From: Antedon mediterranea
Lineage: Eukaryota; Echinodermata; Crinoidea; Comatulida; Antedonidae
Assembly: GCF_964355755.1 (NCBI RefSeq)
Contig: NC_092677.1
Span: forward strand, 23,408,101-23,472,100
DNA length: 64,000 nt
Reading direction: 5' to 3'
Part shown: piece after piece, positions 10,301-21,700 of the stretch
How the letters are laid out: every line of letters starts with the position of its first letter
How positions within the stretch are numbered: position 1 is the first letter of the stretch
Position numbers and translations under genes: made by a program
The notes under the pieces: generated by a model
The model's input: the letters and a program-made list of their open reading frames with translations, nothing else
Databases searched by the model: none
Told to the model about the DNA's origin: nothing

Positions 10301-13300
10301 AAAATCTTGCTGTAAATATCCTAAAGTGGTCGCTAATGAATTGCCATGATCAGTGGCGTATCCAGTAGGGGGACGGGGGGGGGCGGCCTCCCCCCCCCCC
10401 CTGATTTCGTTTCCGTCGGCACATCATCGCGGCCGTCGGCAAACAAAGGTGCCGGGGAAAAAATTAAACTATTTATTCTGACAATAATTGAACTGTAAAC
10501 ATAATTCTTTTGAGTGTTTGTTTATTTACATATCATATCATCATTGATCCCTTCAGATCAACTATTTTTTAATTTCATTACATCTAACGAAACACGTAAA
10601 AAATGTGTAGCACGTACGTACGCGGTAGATTGTTTACTCAAAAGTCTTTGACCTTTACCCTAAAACCTTGTTTTTGCATGCAGTTGAGCCTCTCATGACC
10701 TGGGATTTGTATGTCTTCCTACGCTAAGAGATTATATAGTTCCACATGCCATGTGCTTTTTTGTCTATATTTATTATAAGTGCAAAAAACCCGGTTTTTT
10801 TTCTCGATATGAGGCCTTTATTATTCAAAATTTTTAAAGAAAAAGCACATATATCATAAAAAATATCCATGTATTTCATTTTTGGAACAGAATATTCCGT
10901 GAGGCTCAACTACAAAACCACCATTTTGTGATATGATGTCATCGTAAGCCAATCAAAGCTGAGCTTTTTCGCGATTGGCATTGCTCACGGTTGAATGATT
11001 TAAGATTCTAGCTGATTTGATTGGTGGATGCGAATCACCCGCAGCGGAATGTTTTCTCTCGCGCGTGTACCATGAATCTCTCTGATCGTTACTACACAAA
11101 GTTAGAGCAATGAATTTGTCCGAATTCCGTTAAGTAAACAACTTTATATATTTTATAAGCATTTAATAACATGTTTTATTGATATTTCCAATGGTGATAT
11201 ATAAAATAAATTACTAAAAAACGTAATTATATGTAATTATTTTAACCAAAAATGGCGTAGTTAATAGAATTGTCGACTGAGGCCGCAAATTGTTTTACTT
11301 CTTTCGTGGCTAAAAACGATCATTTTCGGCGATGTTTTAGACCCTATATTTCGAAAACTACAAATCAGATTTTCCTAATTCTTTCTTTATTGTAATATGA
11401 ATACAACATACTAACAGATAATGTTGGTTTGGTTTTAATTTTGCATCGTTATCCCCGGATATAAGACAATATGACTATATGTAATCCTTGATCAGAGACG
11501 TCGTGTATGTACACCAATTTTGTCGGCAAATTGGCAATTCCCGCCCCGCCCCCCCCCCCCCCCCCCACTTCAAAATCCTGGATACGCCACCGGCCATGAC
11601 TAAATATAACTTAAAAAATCCAAAGGATAAATTGAAAAATATACGCGACCGGCAAACGTAGTACCAAACGCACGGACAAACTGTATTCGTAAATAAAAAT
11701 AAATTTGTTAAACCAATTTAAACGTCGAGCCTTTGTAACTTTTGTTCTATATTCGCGATACTATTCGCACGACAGGCTTTATACTGGGCATTAATTAGAC
11801 TTGTAAACAACCCAACGAAAGTGACCGAAATTCGAACAAAGGGGCATCGCCAAACAAGAGTGCGTACCTAGTAAATACTGTACACGCTTTGGTGCCTGTA
11901 ACTTGATACAGCCCAGATCGACGCTTGAACCGCAAGAAAATGAGTCCGTGAGTTAAAGACGTTCACCTCCCTGTTTTACTATTGGTTAAAAGAACCATGT
12001 AGGCTGGTAATATTTTTGGACAAAATTATAAAAATCGTTTTTTTTTTTTAAATAATGATTCTTCACGACTACATTTATAGTATAAATAATAATATATAAC
12101 ATAATAAAGTGTATGTGTGATCATTTTTATCACAATTTGAGAGGAAAATGCAATAAAATTAATTTATATATTTTAAAAGTATAGAACATTATGCGAGTAT
12201 TTATATTATAATACAATATAATACATATATCAACAAAAATACGTAATTGCAATTAATTTTTCCGCGGTCGATAGCCGGCATGCATTAATCACAATCGCAA
12301 TTACTACAAAATCCTACGTTGGATCATGGAGGTATTATACCTCCATGGTTGGATGGACACAACGCAATGACATGATAATATTTGCATCGCTTAGGCCTAA
12401 CCTATCTGACGGTACATTATAATTAGGACATTCGCATTAAACGCAAAATACGATTGTTTTGCTGATTCCTATCGCGCTAAGGGAGTGTCATTTCCGGCCA
12501 ATTATATGCGTGAAATATAAACAGCAATAAATTTACCTTCATTTTTCTTGTCTTTTCTCTTCTTTGATTTTCCTCCTACAGACCCTAAAGAGTAAATTGT
12601 AAAAAATGTTTCAAATGAAGAAAATTGTTTGTATAAGTATTAATTATGTACAGTTTAGTGTGTATGAAATAATACTAGAGCAATAATTAATTATGCCATA
12701 CCTTTCGTTGTTGCAACTTCCGGGGCAACTTGTGTTTCTGTAGACCCTCAATTGTAAAAACAAGACATCGTTATTTATACTACAGTACAGACAAATATAT
12801 TTTAATATATATTAAAGTTTGATCAACCAATATAGCCAACATTTTAATTCAGCTGGTCACTCGATTGCAAATGTCAGAGTTATTTGCAATAGACCACGAT
12901 GTCAAATGGATCGATAAAACTCGCAAAGACACATAGTTTCATTTGTTATCTATGACGATCTATTGTATAAAAAATAACTCGTGTAAACTTAATAAATCAG
13001 ATTTAAACACGGAAAAATACGATTTCAATAACGTAGACATTTTTTTTACACCCTCCCCTCTCTAAAAAATTCCAGCATGACGAGCAAACAAAAAAGACTT
13101 AATCACACATCATCAGCAATTGATATTAATAATCGTAATGCTGGTGGTAATTTATATTTATAATCACAAGTTTACCATCATTTCTGTTATGTATAAAAAT
13201 GATTAATTTATTAAATATTACATACCACTGTCCAGATTCTTTTTAGTGTCTGAAAAAAACAACATAATTAAGAAAATTGAATAATAGATTTTATCATTAG

Positions 13301-14219
13301 TATAGATGTGATGGCCGTTAAAAAACGTGGCACACAATGCGCGAATAGCCCATTTTTAACCACTGGAGTTTTGTGATATGAAATAAAGTTGGCACCCTTT
13401 TTGTATTAGGAGTCATGGAATTAATTACTGCATGACGAAACATCCATCAGGGATGTGTTATTATTAAGTGATCCATGCACGTCACAAAAAGAGCATGTGT
13501 ACAGTACATTAAAAAGTAAGATAGATAGTATGCATATCAATATGACTTAATACAATAATACAATTTTAGAGTTTCACAATAAGTGCTATAAGTACATGAA
13601 CAAAAAAGAATACGGGATGGGATTGATGGACAAAACTACTACATCAACATACCTCCAACTCTAACAATTTCGCCTTCCCAACCTCGGCTTGGCAAGATTA
13701 CTCGCGTCCCGACTGCAAATGCGGCAACATTTAGTTTTAATTTTTCCGCAATTTCTGGTTTTAAATCTGTGATGGTATTATCGTCCCACTCGACGCGACA
13801 CCATTCTGTAAAAAAAGTTAATCTTTATTATCAATCATTTCTTTAGTATGCTAACAGTTAATATTAATAATTACTTGTAAGAAGTTATACAAATTCATTT
13901 CTGTACCAAACTTAAATACTAATATGATCATAGAACAGAGAATTGTGTAATAATACAATAATCTGCATTTACTAGTGACTATAAAATAGCCTAAATATGT
14001 GTCTATGTCGCATGACATAATAAATAATTAGAAAAAAAATGACTAATTAATTCACCATGCCTTAACTTGAACAACATAATTATATAAGCAACAATGCAAA
14101 CTAAACCTACTTTAAGAAATTATGTGCAATATTTATCAAATTCTGCCTATTTATAAAATATAAGTTAATTGAAAATCCTGCCAAAAGTTTTACTTACTTT
14201 TTTCTCCAGGAAACGTCAT
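7273..14219 (-). CDS. BEN-domain protein with Tudor/chromo-like N-terminus
   Basis: Thirteen exons, listed 5' to 3' on the minus strand: 14219-14198, 13805-13653, 13249-13226, 12746-12702, 12584-12537, 9727-9680, 9354-9322, 9170-9150, 9050-8590, 8411-8343, 8194-8011, 7780-7678 and 7471-7273. All phases agree and sum to 1410 nt, 469 residues. Residues 8-58 (WCRVEWDDNTITDL ... GWEGEIVRVG) look like a small Tudor/chromo-type barrel. Residues 82-131 are lysine-rich and probably a nuclear localisation region. Residues 145-230 are Ser/Pro-rich with SPSQEPSP repeats. Residues 240-285 could form a coiled coil (LLRTVKELCTQVNFLVEDNK). Residues 309-400 match a BEN domain (CTRILVNHFFDSDEM, LDPIRLGAI, LFPNTPRTSIREVI). 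The tail is Q/N-rich. BEN domains bind DNA or chromatin proteins, so a nuclear DNA-binding role is inferred. Exon 4 uses a weak TTGAG acceptor. Confidence 0.82.
7589..7594 (+). terminator. Candidate polyadenylation signal, transposase-like gene
   Basis: AATAAA lies 266 nt past the stop codon of the plus-strand gene. If used, the transcript would cover the last exon and intron boundary of the BEN gene in antisense. This is a match to the consensus only. Confidence 0.35.
10351..11592. mobile_element. hAT-type non-autonomous element with 8-bp duplications
   Basis: The left end is CAGTGGCGTATCCAG. The right end CTGGATACGCCACCG is its inverse with one change. It is flanked by GCCATGAT (10343-10350) and GCCATGAC (11593-11600), an 8-bp target duplication with 7 of 8 matching. 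An 8-bp duplication with CAG-type ends is typical of hAT elements. G/C homopolymer tracts sit just inside both ends. The interior (about 10448-11459) is related to the 1285-2431 element. No transposase frame was seen. Confidence 0.8.
12325..12347. mobile_element. 23-bp palindromic insertion, copy 1
   Basis: The insert starts CATGGAGGTAT and ends ATACCTCCATG, an 11-bp perfect stem around one central T. It is flanked on each side by GTTGGAT (12318-12324 and 12348-12354), read as a 7-bp target-site duplication. Two further copies lie at 46980-47015 and 47743-47768. Confidence 0.7.
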
Positions 14220-15253
14220 TAGGCTAATTTCTATATCTCACCGTCAATGTGTTACATGTATTGCTTGAGCTGAACGAATGTATAAAAAATGTACACATTT
14301 GACATATAACCAATCGTATGCAGCCCCGGCCCCGTTATTGATCGTAATAACAAAAAAGGAATTAGATCAATTGTTTAATATAAGAGGCACGCCTAACCTT
14401 TTGTTTAGTGCAGGCGTGGTTGAAAGCGCTTAGAAAAAAAACACAAAGAATGTTGCAACGATTACTGTACGATACTCATGATTCATAGTCATATTCTTTT
14501 AAACGGTTCAACTTTATTTAGTAGCCATTTTTAATTACTTAAAATAAAAATGTGTTGTACAGTCAGTGAATCATATAACGCATAAAATCAGTTGATTGTG
14601 ATCGTGAATTAAATGTTGGTATGTCCCTATCATTTATAATGTCTCTGAGCCTCCATACTAAATAATCGGGTTGTGGTTACTACCAGTGACGTTTATAGCT
14701 CCATGAAACCGAGAGTAGCTGTTTTCTGACTTGTACAAACTATAAACATTTTTTTTGGTATACTTTTTAACAATAATATTTTATAGCCTATGTATAAAAT
14801 ATACGAACATTATTAATAGTACTTCATTCATATTTAAAAAACAAAACCACAATAAATATCCGAATCGTCCGCAAGCCCTCCACTAAACAGAGCCTCGAGA
14901 TTCAAACATTCTTGGCTTGGCATGGTATCAACGCTACAAAGAAAGAAGTCAAATACGCGACATTTACCGAAGGCCGCGCATACACACTATTTTATTGTTT
15001 TTTTATAGTATTATTATCCGACCTGTAACAGTAGGCCTAAAAATAGCCTGAGTAAACAGAAGCCATGGTCAAATTGGTAACTAGGCCTTACGCAATCAAT
15101 AATTTTATTATGTCAATAAATATATCGCTACTTTTCATGTAGGAGGCCTAACTGTTGTGAAATCCATGGAAAATTCCCTTTATGGTTTGAGCCGATCGAC
15201 GCGGTGATCGTTGTTGCTGCTACCCACGTTACAAAGACAGCTGCCTTATATAA
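14220..15253. other. Spacer upstream of the BEN gene
   Basis: This stretch lies between the BEN start codon and the palindrome array. It presumably holds the BEN promoter on the minus strand. No TATA box or other site could be assigned with confidence. No exon was recognised in either strand. Confidence 0.4.
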
Positions 15254-15412
15254 GGCCGTATACGCTCAAATACGGCCGTATAACAGCCCGTATACGCTCA
15301 TATACGGCCGTATACTAGACGATATACGGCCGTATACTAGACGATATACGGCCGTATACTAGACGGTATACGGCCGGATATGGGCCGTATATGAGCCCAT
15401 ATACGCTCGTAT
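15254..15412. repeat. 22-bp tandem array of ATACGGCCGTAT palindromes
   Basis: The perfect 12-bp palindrome ATACGGCCGTAT starts at 15270, 15302, 15324 and 15346; the last three are spaced exactly 22 bp, with ACTAGACG between them. Degenerate copies (CCGTATACGCTC, GGGCCGTATATGAGCCC) flank them on both sides. The GC content and CpG density contrast with the AT-rich surroundings. Such arrays occur as subterminal repeats of CACTA-like transposons or as binding sites; which applies here is not shown. Confidence 0.75.
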
Positions 15413-15511
15413 AAAACAATAACGTTTTGTATACAACGTATACGAACGGATGTAGTATACTAACATATATGAAACATAGGTTGTTTTTTTGCAAAGGGCA
15501 GTTATATATAT

Positions 15512-15517
15512 TTTATT
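15512..15517 (-). terminator. Candidate polyadenylation signal for the short kinesin
   Basis: AATAAA on the minus strand lies about 200 nt past the kinesin TAG stop (15718-15716). It is compatible with a transcript that ends right after the motor domain. It is only a consensus match. Confidence 0.4.
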
Positions 15518-15715
15518 TATATTAGTATTGATGATATAAGTTTTTTTTCTTTTTTCTAATTTACAAACTTTCTCATTTACAAACTACTTTCAAACTTTAC
15601 TCAATGATGTCATTACTACATTTTTTCCATTTCATTTTAAACTTATAGATTTGTGAAGAAAAAAACCTTAGTAGCAAAGGTATTTTAAGTTTAAAGTGAA
15701 GAGTATTAAACAAAA

Positions 15716-18700
15716 CTAAATTGTTACTTTTTGATCCCAGTCCATATCTGAAATAGCTTTTTGATTTGCCAGTAACTGGGCTCTAATTTCCTCCTCCATT
15801 TCTTTCTTCATTTTGTCAATATCTTTTTAAATAAATGATTAAAAGAATATAAGAAAAGCAGTATGGTGTAATACTAAAGTTCTGTCTACACTATCAAACT
15901 AGTTTGACAAAAAAGGTGTGATGTGCCCAAATATGGTATACCCAAATATACAATGACATCATCAAGTTCATATATGGGCACATCACACTTATTTTGCCAC
16001 ACTAGTTTTATAGTGTAGATAGAGCTTAATGCGCATACTGTATAATCTTTGAAAATAGGGCATATAGTCTAGTGGTGATATGTCTGTCCACATACCAATA
16101 GAAAAAAGTCCATTTGGAATAATATTGATTTTGAATTAAATTTAAGGGGTAAATATTTTTATTCAACTCAAATATATGTATGTTAATAAACAACAAAAAT
16201 ACCTTCTTGACTCATTCCTACATTTTCTGGCATCATTCCTCCTGTTAGTGATTTCTTTAGTTTGTCATTTTCTTCACGTAATTCACGGATAAGTTTATCC
16301 ATAGGATTCTCATTGACTACAGCCTTATTCTTAATCTTCTTTGCTCTGTCAGCGTATCGCAATGTACCAAGTGTCTCATCATAGTTGATATCAGCAGGTG
16401 ACAAGGCTGCTATCATCACAGTTTTACTAAAGAAAATAGAATTTATTTAGTTTGTATATCAAAGCAAAACTTGTCAAACTCATCATTATTTTTCATAATA
16501 GTAAAAATAAAATATTTTAATTCAATTTCAATCAACTCATGCCTCTAATTGCAGGTCAATCAATCAATTAGACTTATATGGCACTGGTATTCATAAAAAT
16601 AATGTTCAAAGGCGCTTGACAAAGTTAATCAGGAAATGCAAGTGGGTTTTCAGTCGTATTTTAAAGGTGTTGCCGTTTTCTGATGTCTTTATTGGTAGTG
16701 TATTCCACAAAATGGGTGGTGCACAGGAAAATACATGATGACCATACGACTGCAGATTCCATTTAGGAACACGAAGGAGAAGTTTATCAGATGAACGCAA
16801 TGTACGAGACGTAGTGTAATGTACAAGAAGATCAGCCATATCCTAAGGTGCAAGTCCATTTAGAGTTTTGTATATTATGAGAAGCAGTTTGAATTTACTG
16901 CCAATGCAGAATGTTTGCTTGTATTGTAGATATAGAATTATGATTTTTTCAGTATATGACATTGATGAATGGATGTTCATTGAATTGTAAGCAAATTCAT
17001 GGAAAAATTTCATTTGAAAATTTTGTTTAGCAAAATTGCTAATCAAACTGATTTTTTAGTCAAGAAACATAGTTTTGTATTGTATTTTTTGCTACACAAT
17101 TGTAGAAATGTGTAGCAAAAAGGTTGTTTTGTATAGCTTTTTGCTATGCTACACTGGCGAAATTATTCCCTGAAATTAAAAGTATGTACCTGTTGCCACC
17201 AAGAGCATTCTGTAAAAGCTTAGTGAGCACTGAATCTCTGTATGGTACCATTATCTTCTTCTTACCCATTGACAAATCTGCTAAAGCCTGCAATGATAAT
17301 AATAATAATATTGATACTATAGTAAAAGTACTATATGAAATACATGAACACTCCGGGGCGGATTCAGCATTATATATTAGGGGTGGGGGTGGCTAAATAT
17401 TTCATAAATAATAAAAACGACCAGTAATGGAGCTGTAGCTTGGTGGTTAACTAGCTTGCCTTCCAATCCCTAGGTCCGGGTTCAATCCTGTTTAGCCTAA
17501 ATATGCGCCTGACACTATCTTCTATCAACTATAACCGAATTACAGTCATGTCTTGGGACCATTCTACAGTTACTACTAGATAGGCCTTCTTCATCAGTGC
17601 TTCTATGAATGTTGTGTGTTGAGTGCAGAACACTAGTTGATCATACCCAATTTTGATTTTACAATCAATCGAGAATTTACCTTGTGGCAGCCACATAATC
17701 AGCACCAATTTTTGGCTAATTTAAACTTATCTAAAACCTTTTTGTTTACAAATTGCTTATTCACTGCACAGTTATCAATGTTTGAATTGACATGCTATAA
17801 GTTATTATTAAATGAAAGATATTATCAATTAGAAATGAATTAAGGTAGCATACACTTAAGAAAAATGTATTATTTTCATATTATCATCATACCGATATAA
17901 CATTTCCAAGTGCAGATAAAGACTTGTTTATGTTGGCACCTTCTTTTAGCCTGTCACCAGTAGCTCCTGTACTATCAGCTCTTTCACTACCTGAAAATAA
18001 TCAGTTAAAAACACATAGTATTAGAGAGGAATCTGGATAGTTGATAATTAATACAGTACATAAGATACTTGTTTGAAGGTTTGCATGGCAAAATGAATTA
18101 GTTGATATACATTTTGCGGTACACAACGTATATATAGTTCTAAAAATAACTGTTGAGTTTCTCTACGTTTCGGTCAATATACTTTGGTCGTCCTCAGAAG
18201 TGAGAAATGAGGAGGATCAAAGTATATTGATGGAAACATAGAGAAACTCAACAGTTATTTTCAGAAATATTTATATGTGGTGTACCGCATACTTTATAAC
18301 AACTTAATATACTTGGTCTTTTTATGTTTTCTCTTTTCTTGTTAGACTGTCTTTTTAGTCATTTCTTGTATTTTTCCCATTGACTCTTCTTATTGTGATC
18401 CTCTGATCAATTTTGTTACTAGTTATCAATTTTGTTATTCTTAATAATTTTAGATTTTTTTTAACCTAAATAATTATTAATTTTTTATTATTTCATTATC
18501 AAAGTATTTATGTAAATATGGTCTAATCAATGTTATTTAAAATGGATCTAAGACGACCATTTAAGTTGCAGTCTTACGGCTCATCAAATCATCATATCAT
18601 CATATCATACTCAATATTCTGAATTTTTAAAAGGTTTAACAATAGTGTTCAATTATTCTTATGATGAATATATTATTACATCTACGCTTTCTCTATATTT

Positions 18701-21700
18701 TAATGTATAAAATATCCATTGAAAAATACTGTACCCGCTAAATCAACTAAGTTGATAACGCTCGATTTCTTAGTTTCCTGTCCAGACTCATTCTTTGAAA
18801 TTTGATCAAAGACAATCGTAACTACCGTATGAGCTCTACTACTGGTTGCATTCATGTTGGTAGAAGCTACCGTTCTGTTAGCAGTACCTGTAAAATAAAC
18901 ATTTATTTGTAAACGCATAATGGAAATAATTTCATCTGGTATGTATTGATGGTGAATTCAGAGTATACAATACAAACCAAAAGTAAAGCTGTGTTAAGAA
19001 AGTTTAATCCAGTTGTAACTTGAACAAAAGCCTAGTTTTTAAATTTTATTTTTAACTATCAGAATTACACATATACAAAAATACAATATCAGTTTAAAAA
19101 AAAATTATTTAAGTAGCACAATTAACAATTCTGATAGCAAGAATTAAGCCAAAACAGTTTTAAAGAAAATATTTCCTCATTCGTAACGCAGGGGGAAAGG
19201 GCCCCTGGTTTAGCACTCCTAAGGGCCAAGTTCTCCAATGCTGGGCAGTTGTATTGGACTGCTCATGCTCTGTTCTTGGGTTTAGCACTCCTTAGGGGCC
19301 CTTTAATGCTGGGTAGTTGCATTGGACTGCTCATGCTCTGGGAGCTCCTTAAGCCCAGGTTTTAGCACTCCTTAGGGGCCCTTTAACGCTGGGTAGGTGG
19401 CATTGGACTGCTTATTCTCTGTGGCCCCTCAGTTTAGCCAGTGAGCGCTCATACTGTAAAAGTAATTACGCCAGTGTAAACATGGCTAAATGAAAGTTAT
19501 TTTCATTGGAAGGGGAAAGAATACGTCTGTCTTTCTGGTTTTACTCTATCTTTCAATCACAATACTATCCTTACCTTCTGCTATCCTCTTTTCAATTTCT
19601 GCATAACTGCCAACGGCTACACTTCTTAGGTTTACTACATAAAACAGACCCAGTTTGGGGTTCTGACGCACCGTTAGGCCTCCTTTTGGGTTAACCTTTT
19701 CCAGAAGATCACGCACTTGTTCATTATAGATCTCCAACATTGAGAAAGTAACTTGATATTTCTGATGAAAATAGTAATTCAGTAATTTTTATTTACTTAA
19801 TAAACATTCTGGCATAAAATATACTTTAAGCTCAGATACTCTGCAAATGTATATTGCCTTAAAATATGCATTTATTCAAGTATACAAAACTATTAATTAT
19901 TAATACCCATTTTATATTAATTTTTATTTCAATATTTAAATCTAGTATATGGATATTTTGTTACACTATGATATAATGTAATTAACTGTTGATACATTTT
20001 GTCACAACCTAATTTGTTTTTCTGAAACAGATTTGATAATAAATAACTTTATACTGTGTTAACAGAAGTACGAGTCTGATATCTTTTTTATAATAGGAAA
20101 AAATGGGAAATCACATGTCAGGTCTCAAATTATGTAAATCACCATTTGGTTTTGTCAACTCAAAAAATTTTTTTTTTTAAATCTGTTTTGTATTAAATTT
20201 ATTACTTTAACTAATTAATTATTAATATCTTTTTTACATCTGCATAAATTGTTTTTTTGCAGATAGGAAAGGGTACTAACTATTGAAAGAGTTAATTTGT
20301 CAAATCATTCAGATGATACCAGAAAAAAATCATGCTTGCAGATTTAAGTGACGAGTACACATAATTTATTGTGTTACCAAGAAAAGCATAAGTGAACATT
20401 CCCAGACAGAGCTTTGCAATTAACAAAGAGAAACCAATCCATCAATAGATAATGACTTGATTTTTTATTTGATTTAGTCTATCACTAAAATGACACTAGG
20501 GCCATTAGGCGTTGTGATTCTGATGGCTTAAAACCTTCATTAAGAGGATCCTATTAAAAAGGTTCAATGTCTAGTCACTCTTCCTTATTACTGCTCAAGT
20601 GTTCATCGTTTGCCTTCTATTCTGGAATTTGTTAAATATTCTCTTACAGCATTATCGTTAATTAATATCTAATCCATAAATAAGAATAATAATATAAGAA
20701 ATATTTATCTGATAATATATATTTATAGCATTTATGGTTAGCTTAAGATAATCACCAATTATTTACACACTGAAAGATGCAATAGTATATTTCAGACATA
20801 CAGTATTAGAATGTTAAATAAGGTACAATTTTAACGTCATGCAAAGTTTTTTGAGCAAATAAAATATAAAAATTCATATTAATAATGCTTGTAAATATAC
20901 ATACAGGTATTCAACCATATTCTCCATCTACACCCACCACGCCCTATTCTTACACCCACCCACCCCCCTGCTACTACTGTAGTAAAATATCATTTTGTTG
21001 TTGTGTCTTTTTTTCATTTGTCTTTAGCCACTCAGAAAAATGAGAGAGAAATAAATGTATTAATTGAATAAAATAATAATTGTTAATCTGTGTTATTATT
21101 AAATTTGTCAAATAGATTCCTCTGGTTTCAAATAAATATTTTGAGAATTATTCTTTAGATTTAAAGCAAATAAAATTAGGTAAACTTACCGACGTTTCGT
21201 GAATTCTCAGTTAATATTCTTAAGTGCTGTTCCGTTTCTCAAGAAACAATCAAATTATTTACTGTAAACAGCAACGTTTCTTTAATGGAGTAGCACTTGA
21301 GAATGTGAACTGAGAGTTCACAAAATGGTGGTAAGTTTCAACTAATTTACATGGTTTTACTCCAAAGAATATCTGTCAGTGGCTAAACCCAGGGCTAAAA
21401 GGGCCTCCATATGAATTCCAAATAAATTAATATAACAGAGAATAATAGTAGTATTTATGGAACAGCCCACAATACTCTCCCCCAATTTGGCCCCTTAGGT
21501 TGCCAAAACCAAGGTCTCTGCGTTACGCCACTGATATCCGAGTTATTGTTTGGATCCATTCAAAACATTTCCTTTCACCATCTGCAGCAATCAAATGTAT
21601 TACTTGCAATCATTAACAGGAAAGTAATGTCATTAAACTCAAAATTTCCACAACTTCAAATTCGAATTCAATATTTAAAACTCTTTTAAAAAAATGATCT

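Larger units (their letters stand above)
9728..12536 (-). other. Large BEN-gene intron between paired micro-exons
   Basis: This 2.8-kb intron separates two 48-nt exons that encode near-identical lysine-rich modules. It contains the hAT-type element at 10351-11592 and the tiny palindromic insertion at 12325-12347. Outside those the sequence is AT-rich and unremarkable. Confidence 0.7.

Noticed and set aside
18115-18290. Working hammerhead ribozymes in the inverted repeat
   Set aside because: The core resembles CTGAGGA...GAAAC but stem II does not pair in the first arm and is only partial in the second.
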